This document shows, piece after piece, positions 16,574 to 20,153 of a stretch of DNA of 20,153 bases. The position numbers and the translations under genes are program-made. The stretch spans positions 1-20,153 of the forward strand of contig JBCAZE010000039.1 in NCBI GenBank assembly GCA_039700805.1, read 5' to 3'. How positions within the stretch are numbered: the first letter of the stretch is position 1; every line of letters starts with the position of its first letter. The notes below the pieces were generated by a model. The model was not told the DNA's origin. It was given only the letters and a program-made list of their open reading frames with translations, and searched no databases. The DNA comes from CALBPI01 sp039700805. GTDB lineage: Bacteria; Pseudomonadota; Gammaproteobacteria; Steroidobacterales; Woeseiaceae.

Positions 16574-17913
16574 AGGAGACTCCGGTTAACGAGGTGCTCG
16601 AGATATTCCTGACGGCCGGAGCTGTGATGACCGTCGATGCCCTCGGCCTTGGCGAAATCAGCAATAGTGTCGAGAGAGGCATCCGGAGAGAGCAGTGTGG
16701 CGCCGATCTCTCTGTCCCATTTCGCGTAACGACGCGCCTTGTGATCCGAGACTAGGCCCTTTTCCAGCACGTCGGCGGCGCTGAGTAATCCTCGGGCAAG
16801 CGCATCAATACCACCGATGTGGCCGTAGAATAGATCGATGGTATCGCTACTCTGCCGTCTCACTTTGGCGTCGAAGTTAAACCCACCGGTATCTAATCCA
16901 CTGGTAGGCAGCAACTCCATCAATGCGAGCGTGATGTCACGAACATCGAGATTGAATTGGTCGGTGTCCCAACCGTTCTGGTTGTTACCGCTATTGATGT
17001 CGATCGACCCAAGCATGCCCAGCGACGCCGCTGTCGCCACCTCGTGCGCGAAACTATGCCCCGACAGCGTCGCGTGATTGGGCTCGATGTTGACGTGAAC
17101 CTCACCGAGTAAGTCAAAGCGTCGCAAGAAGCCGTAGATCGTCGCCGTATCGAAATCATATTGGTGATACATCGGTTCATGCGGCTTCGGTTCAATCAGG
17201 ATTTTCCCAGGAAAACCGATCTTGTGTTTGTGTTCCACAACCAACGTGAGAAACCGGCCGAAGTGTTCGAGTTCTCGTGTGAGGTCTGTATTCAATAAGG
17301 TCTCGTAACCCTCTCGACCACCCCACAACACGTAGTTGGCGCCATCGAGCGCATGGGTCGCATTGAGACAGTCTCTGATTTGTCGAAGCGCGCACGCAGC
17401 AACGTCGGGATCCGGATTCGTCAGCCCACCCGCTGCGTATCGCGGGTGGCTAAACAAGTTCGCGGTGCCCCACAGCAACCGCTTGCCCGTCCGCGATTGA
17501 TACTGCGCCAACTGTTCGGTCGCCAGCTGAAGATCGGATGAAAGCGCGTCAGGTGTATCGTGGCGAGCCACAACATCGACGTCGTGAAAACAATAAAAAG
17601 GTACATCCAATTTACTCAAGAACTCAAAACAGGCGGCCATTTTCGATGCCGCAACAGCGCTGAGATCCGACGCGCGATGCCAAGGTCGCCTGAACGTGCC
17701 CGCACCGAAGATATCGAAACCATCCCAACAGTAGGTGTGCCAGTAGCACACCGCCATACGAAGGTGATCCTCCATGCGTTTACCAAGAACGACTCGATCT
17801 TTGTCGTAGTAGCGATACGCCAAAGGGTTTTCGCTCTCCGGCCCCTCATAGCGAATCATCTCGATTTCAGGAAACATCGGTTGTGCAGCATCGGAAGCGT
17901 CAACGGACGGCAT
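16570..17913 (-). CDS. xylA: Xylose isomerase
   Basis: 447-residue class II xylose isomerase, converting D-xylose to D-xylulose in the cytoplasm with two divalent metals. Ring-opening His110 and Asp113 lie in FHDVDV. Metal ligands follow the Escherichia coli pattern with an offset of 9: Glu241 (LIEPKPHEP), Glu277 and His280 (NIEPNHATLSGHSF), Asp305, Asp316 and Asp318 (GWDTDQF), Asp348 (NFDAKVRRQS). The ATG at 17913 is chosen since it follows GAGGAGAG and gives the usual N-terminus before IRYEGPES; an in-frame ATG at 17994 would add 27 atypical residues inside xylB. It overlaps the end of xylB by 14 bp and the start of the GH3 gene by 4 bp. The segment after DTDQF has Asn where Pro is common, and SGNNQN replaces the usual NRGD-type loop. 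Confidence 0.97.
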   Translation of the reverse strand: MPSVDASDAAQPMFPEIEMIRYEGPESENPLAYRYYDKDRVVLGKRMEDHLRMAVCYWHTYCWDGFDIFGAGTFRRPWHRASDLSAVAASKMAACFEFLSKLDVPFYCFHDVDVVARHDTPDALSSDLQLATEQLAQYQSRTGKRLLWGTANLFSHPRYAAGGLTNPDPDVAACALRQIRDCLNATHALDGANYVLWGGREGYETLLNTDLTRELEHFGRFLTLVVEHKHKIGFPGKILIEPKPHEPMYHQYDFDTATIYGFLRRFDLLGEVHVNIEPNHATLSGHSFAHEVATAASLGMLGSIDINSGNNQNGWDTDQFNLDVRDITLALMELLPTSGLDTGGFNFDAKVRRQSSDTIDLFYGHIGGIDALARGLLSAADVLEKGLVSDHKARRYAKWDREIGATLLSPDASLDTIADFAKAEGIDGHHSSGRQEYLEHLVNRSLL

Positions 17914-19357
17914 GGCTTCTCTCCTCAAAAGCGGGCTTGAGCATCTGATATAAATTGCGGGACGCAGCTCTTCGTACGGAAAGTGCATCCGCATACTGGC
18001 GCTCGGGTGTCACTGTGGCGCTGATCGAGGGTGGCGAAAACCAATTGCCGTCTGCGACAGCGGTTGCGGCCAGTCGCGCGGCACCTAACGCAGGACCAAC
18101 GGTGGCCGACTCTCGATAGCACAATGGTCGGCCAATCGCGGCGGCTAACATACGGCCCCAATAGGCGGACCTTGCACCGCCTCCAATCACAGATAACGTA
18201 TCGATATGTGCACCCGCTTCTGTCAACGCGTCGAAACCGTCCGCCATACCGAACGCCACGCCCTGAAGCACAGCGTCGGCAATCTCTGCCGGCCCACTGT
18301 CATGCGTAAGACCGAACAGAACCCCGGCCGCATTCGGGTCATTGTGTGGCGTTCGCTCTCCCGAAAGATAGGGCAGAAAAACTGGCACATTTCTGCGATC
18401 CGCTTGTTCAGCGAGCTGCACCAGTGTCTCGACACTGGAGACGTTGGTGGCTTTGCAGGCCCACTCAAGACAGCTGGCCGCGCTCAGCATGACGGACATG
18501 AGATGCCAACGATTCGGCAATGCGTGACAAAACGCGTGCACACCGGCAGCCGGACGTGATCGAAACGAATCGCTTGCGGTGAAAATAACGCCAGACGTGC
18601 CGAGCGAGAGCATCGTCTCGCCATCTGATGTGACCCCTGCACCAATCGCACCAGCCGCATTGTCACCGGCGCCTGCGACCACAGGTACCGACCGCATACC
18701 CCAGGTGCCGGATACGGAAGCAATGAGATTGCCAGTAATCTCGGGACCGTCGTAGAGCGTTGGCATTTGTGATTCCGTCAAACCACAGGCAGCGAGCAGC
18801 GGTGCATGCCAACGACGCTTTTCAACATCCATCCATAGCGTTCCAGCAGCGTCAGAGCGATCCGTCGCGAGCTCACCGGTCATTTTCAGTCGAACGTAGT
18901 CTTTCGGCAGCAACACGGTTGCGATCGCATTGAAGACCTCTGCCTCATGACGCCTTAACCACGCAAGTTTGGGTGCCGTGAATCCTGGCATGACCCGATT
19001 CGCGCCATGCGTCAAAAACTCGGGTTCTTCCGCTTCGAGCTCACGACACTGAAGCGCGCTTCGACCATCGTTCCACAAGATTGCTGGTCGCAAGGGTTTT
19101 GAGCGCGAATCCAAGACCGTTGCGCCATGCATCTGTCCCGACAAGCCGATCGCCAATGTCGCTGCGCGCTCGACAGCAGGCAGGCCAAGAACGGCCTGAT
19201 TGGTCGCCGTCCACCAATCATCAGGCGCCTGTTCCGACCACCCCGGTGTTGGTCGTGATACAGACAAGGGGGCTGCCGCAGACGCAACTACCTGGCCGTC
19301 AGCGCCAAGCAGCACAGCCTTCACAGCGGATGTACCGATATCGATTCCCAAAAACAC
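17900..19357 (-). CDS. xylB: Xylulokinase
   Basis: 485-residue FGGY-family sugar kinase that phosphorylates D-xylulose to xylulose 5-phosphate, the entry to the pentose phosphate pathway. The ATP-binding motif DIGTSAVK starts at Asp6. The substrate region GLSGQMHG (71-78) matches the xylulokinase Met-His pair, and the catalytic Asp232 lies in GAGDNAAGAIGAG. The C-terminal half has the second FGGY motif around LSVIGGGARSAYWGRMLA. The start is GTG at 19357, supported by AAGGGGG about four bases upstream and by the family N-terminus FLGIDIGTS. This is the first gene of the - strand xyl operon and reads away from the LacI-type regulator gene, with the palindromic operator in the gap. Confidence 0.96.
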   Translation of the reverse strand: MFLGIDIGTSAVKAVLLGADGQVVASAAAPLSVSRPTPGWSEQAPDDWWTATNQAVLGLPAVERAATLAIGLSGQMHGATVLDSRSKPLRPAILWNDGRSALQCRELEAEEPEFLTHGANRVMPGFTAPKLAWLRRHEAEVFNAIATVLLPKDYVRLKMTGELATDRSDAAGTLWMDVEKRRWHAPLLAACGLTESQMPTLYDGPEITGNLIASVSGTWGMRSVPVVAGAGDNAAGAIGAGVTSDGETMLSLGTSGVIFTASDSFRSRPAAGVHAFCHALPNRWHLMSVMLSAASCLEWACKATNVSSVETLVQLAEQADRRNVPVFLPYLSGERTPHNDPNAAGVLFGLTHDSGPAEIADAVLQGVAFGMADGFDALTEAGAHIDTLSVIGGGARSAYWGRMLAAAIGRPLCYRESATVGPALGAARLAATAVADGNWFSPPSISATVTPERQYADALSVRRAASRNLYQMLKPAFEERSHAVR

Positions 19358-19396
19358 AAGGCCCCCTTATGTCGACGATTCGATCAGTCGAGCATT

Positions 19397-19414
19397 AATG
19401 TTAACGCTAACATT
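19397..19414. promoter_or_regulatory. Palindromic operator, LacI-type xylose box
   Basis: AATGTTAACGCTAACATT: perfect 7-bp arms AATGTTA / TAACATT around ACGC. It has the size and central CG of LacI-family operators and resembles the xylose boxes described for LacI-type XylR in Xanthomonas and Caulobacter (TGGTAGCGCTAACA-like). It sits between the divergent xylB and regulator genes, ending 6 bp before the regulator's -35 element, and could cover the xylB promoter. The xylB promoter itself is not resolved: a poor TTGTTG-17-TAGCGT pair would place the -10 in the operator. Confidence 0.75.
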
Positions 19415-19420
19415 TTTGCT

Positions 19421-19448
19421 TTGACTCAACAAGCCGATCCAATACACT
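19421..19448 (+). promoter_or_regulatory. Sigma-70-type promoter of the LacI-family regulator gene
   Basis: TTGACT (19421-19426), 16-bp spacer, TACACT (19443-19448). Transcription would begin near 19455, leaving only about 11 nt before the ATG at 19466, just enough to include the GGAG ribosome site at 19457-19460. The palindrome upstream of the -35 could let the regulator affect its own expression. Confidence 0.5.
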
Positions 19449-19465
19449 GCGCACATGGAGAACTT

Positions 19466-20153
19466 ATGAAGCCGCGCCGAAAGTCGACGCGAGTCACCAT
19501 TGCCGACGTTGCGGCCGCAGCCGGCGTCTCGATCATGACCGTCTCGCGTGTTGTCAATCGAGACGAAAAGGTCAAGGCGACCACCCGGAAGACGGTGGAA
19601 GAGGCCATTGCTGCGCTGAACTACGCCCCCAATGTTGCCGCGCGCACGCTAGCGGGTGGTCGCATCAAACGCATTTGCCTGCTTTACGGTAACCCCTCTT
19701 CCGCCTATCTCGGTGAGTTGCTCGTCGGCGCGTTGGAGGCCGCCAGCGAAGCCGGCGCCCATTTGATTGTCGAACGCACGGACGCCTCCCTCGACCCGTC
19801 GCTCCTCGCACAACACTTCGGTCGGGATTGGGATGCGTTGATCGTGCCGCCACCGATGAGCGATATCGCCGGCATTCGACAAACCATTCAAGCGCATGCG
19901 TTCCCCGCCGTATTCATCGCGAGCGCCAGAGAAACCAGTGAATCGGCAGAGATTCGGATTGACGATACGGAAGCGGCGCGCGAGATGACGCAGTATCTGA
20001 TTGAACAGGGACATCAACGCATCGGCTTTATCAAAGGCGCAACCGACCAGACGGTCAGCGCCGCACGTTACGACGGCTATCGACAAGCACTCATTGAAGC
20101 CGGCATCGACATCGACGTGACGCTAGTCCGAACAGGGCAATTCACTTATCGCT
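19466..20153 (+). CDS. LacI-family transcription regulator, probable XylR (3' end outside window)
   Basis: First 229 residues of a LacI/GalR-family repressor; the frame stays open to the end of the window. The N-terminus has the helix-turn-helix VTIADVAAAAGVSIMTVSRVVN (about 10-31), then the hinge helix region APNVAARTLAGG, then the start of the periplasmic-binding-protein-like sugar-sensing domain (RICLLYGNPSSAYLGELLVG; later EIRIDDTEAAREMTQYLIEQGHQRIGFIKG). The ATG at 19466 follows GGAG five bases upstream. Divergent placement from xylB and the LacI-type palindrome between them make it the likely repressor of the xyl operon, relieved by xylose or a xylo-oligosaccharide. The effector is inference. 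This is not the AraC-type XylR of enteric bacteria. Confidence 0.93.
   Translation, partial: MKPRRKSTRVTIADVAAAAGVSIMTVSRVVNRDEKVKATTRKTVEEAIAALNYAPNVAARTLAGGRIKRICLLYGNPSSAYLGELLVGALEAASEAGAHLIVERTDASLDPSLLAQHFGRDWDALIVPPPMSDIAGIRQTIQAHAFPAVFIASARETSESAEIRIDDTEAAREMTQYLIEQGHQRIGFIKGATDQTVSAARYDGYRQALIEAGIDIDVTLVRTGQFTYR

Noticed and set aside
17914..17994. 27-residue upstream extension of xylose isomerase
   Set aside because: The extension lies wholly inside xylB and does not look like the family N-terminus, and the ATG at 17913 has a strong ribosome site.
19455..19469. Four-codon reading frame (ATG GAG AAC TTA TGA) just before the LacI-type gene
   Set aside because: Its ATG is at the predicted transcription start and it has no ribosome site; most likely chance around the GGAG sequence.

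Overview
The window reads as an ordinary chromosomal segment of a Gram-negative bacterium. It is most likely a gammaproteobacterium, judging by the YajQ and PEP carboxylase proteins, the lipoprotein signals, a DUF2341/DUF11-type secreted protein, and a LacI-type regulator with a xylose-box-like operator. GC content looks to be in the low to mid 50s by eye. Genes are tightly packed and no gene-free stretch exceeds about 125 bp. I see no tRNA, rRNA, CRISPR array, insertion sequence or integration site. The taxonomic placement is inference.

Positions 1-8453 carry six genes on the + strand with short gaps or overlaps. They are the 3' part of an ABC exporter (membrane domain fused to ATPase), a lipoprotein with a TlpA-like thioredoxin domain, a YajQ-family nucleotide-binding protein, phosphoenolpyruvate carboxylase (ppc), an MFS drug-type antiporter, and a DUF547 protein that overlaps the antiporter. 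This is a mixed housekeeping and accessory run. Only the lipoprotein/yajQ/ppc and MFS/DUF547 junctions look truly coupled.

Positions 8485-11010 hold two - strand genes of unknown function: a secreted DUF2341/GCC-motif/DUF11-like protein, and a membrane protein with about seven predicted helices and a charged cytoplasmic segment.

Positions 11134-19357 (- strand) form a five-gene xylose and plant-polysaccharide operon. In transcription order it encodes xylulokinase (xylB), xylose isomerase (xylA), a lipoprotein GH3 glycosidase, a sugar-porter MFS symporter and a secreted GH5 glycoside hydrolase with a C-terminal beta-rich module. xylB and xylA overlap by 14 bp, and xylA and the GH3 gene overlap in ATGA. 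Divergent from it is a LacI-family regulator (19466 to the window end). The 108-bp gap between them contains a near-perfect palindrome, AATGTTAACGCTAACATT, just upstream of a good sigma-70 promoter for the regulator. The inferred pathway is: GH5 cuts a polymer outside the inner membrane, the GH3 lipoprotein trims oligosaccharides, the symporter imports the monosaccharide, XylA makes D-xylulose and XylB makes xylulose 5-phosphate. The LacI protein would control the whole unit.

I found no clear evidence of a wholly new system. The best leads are the self-contained xyl operon with its LacI-type switch, the GH5 C-terminal module, the unknown seven-helix membrane protein and the secreted GCC-motif protein.
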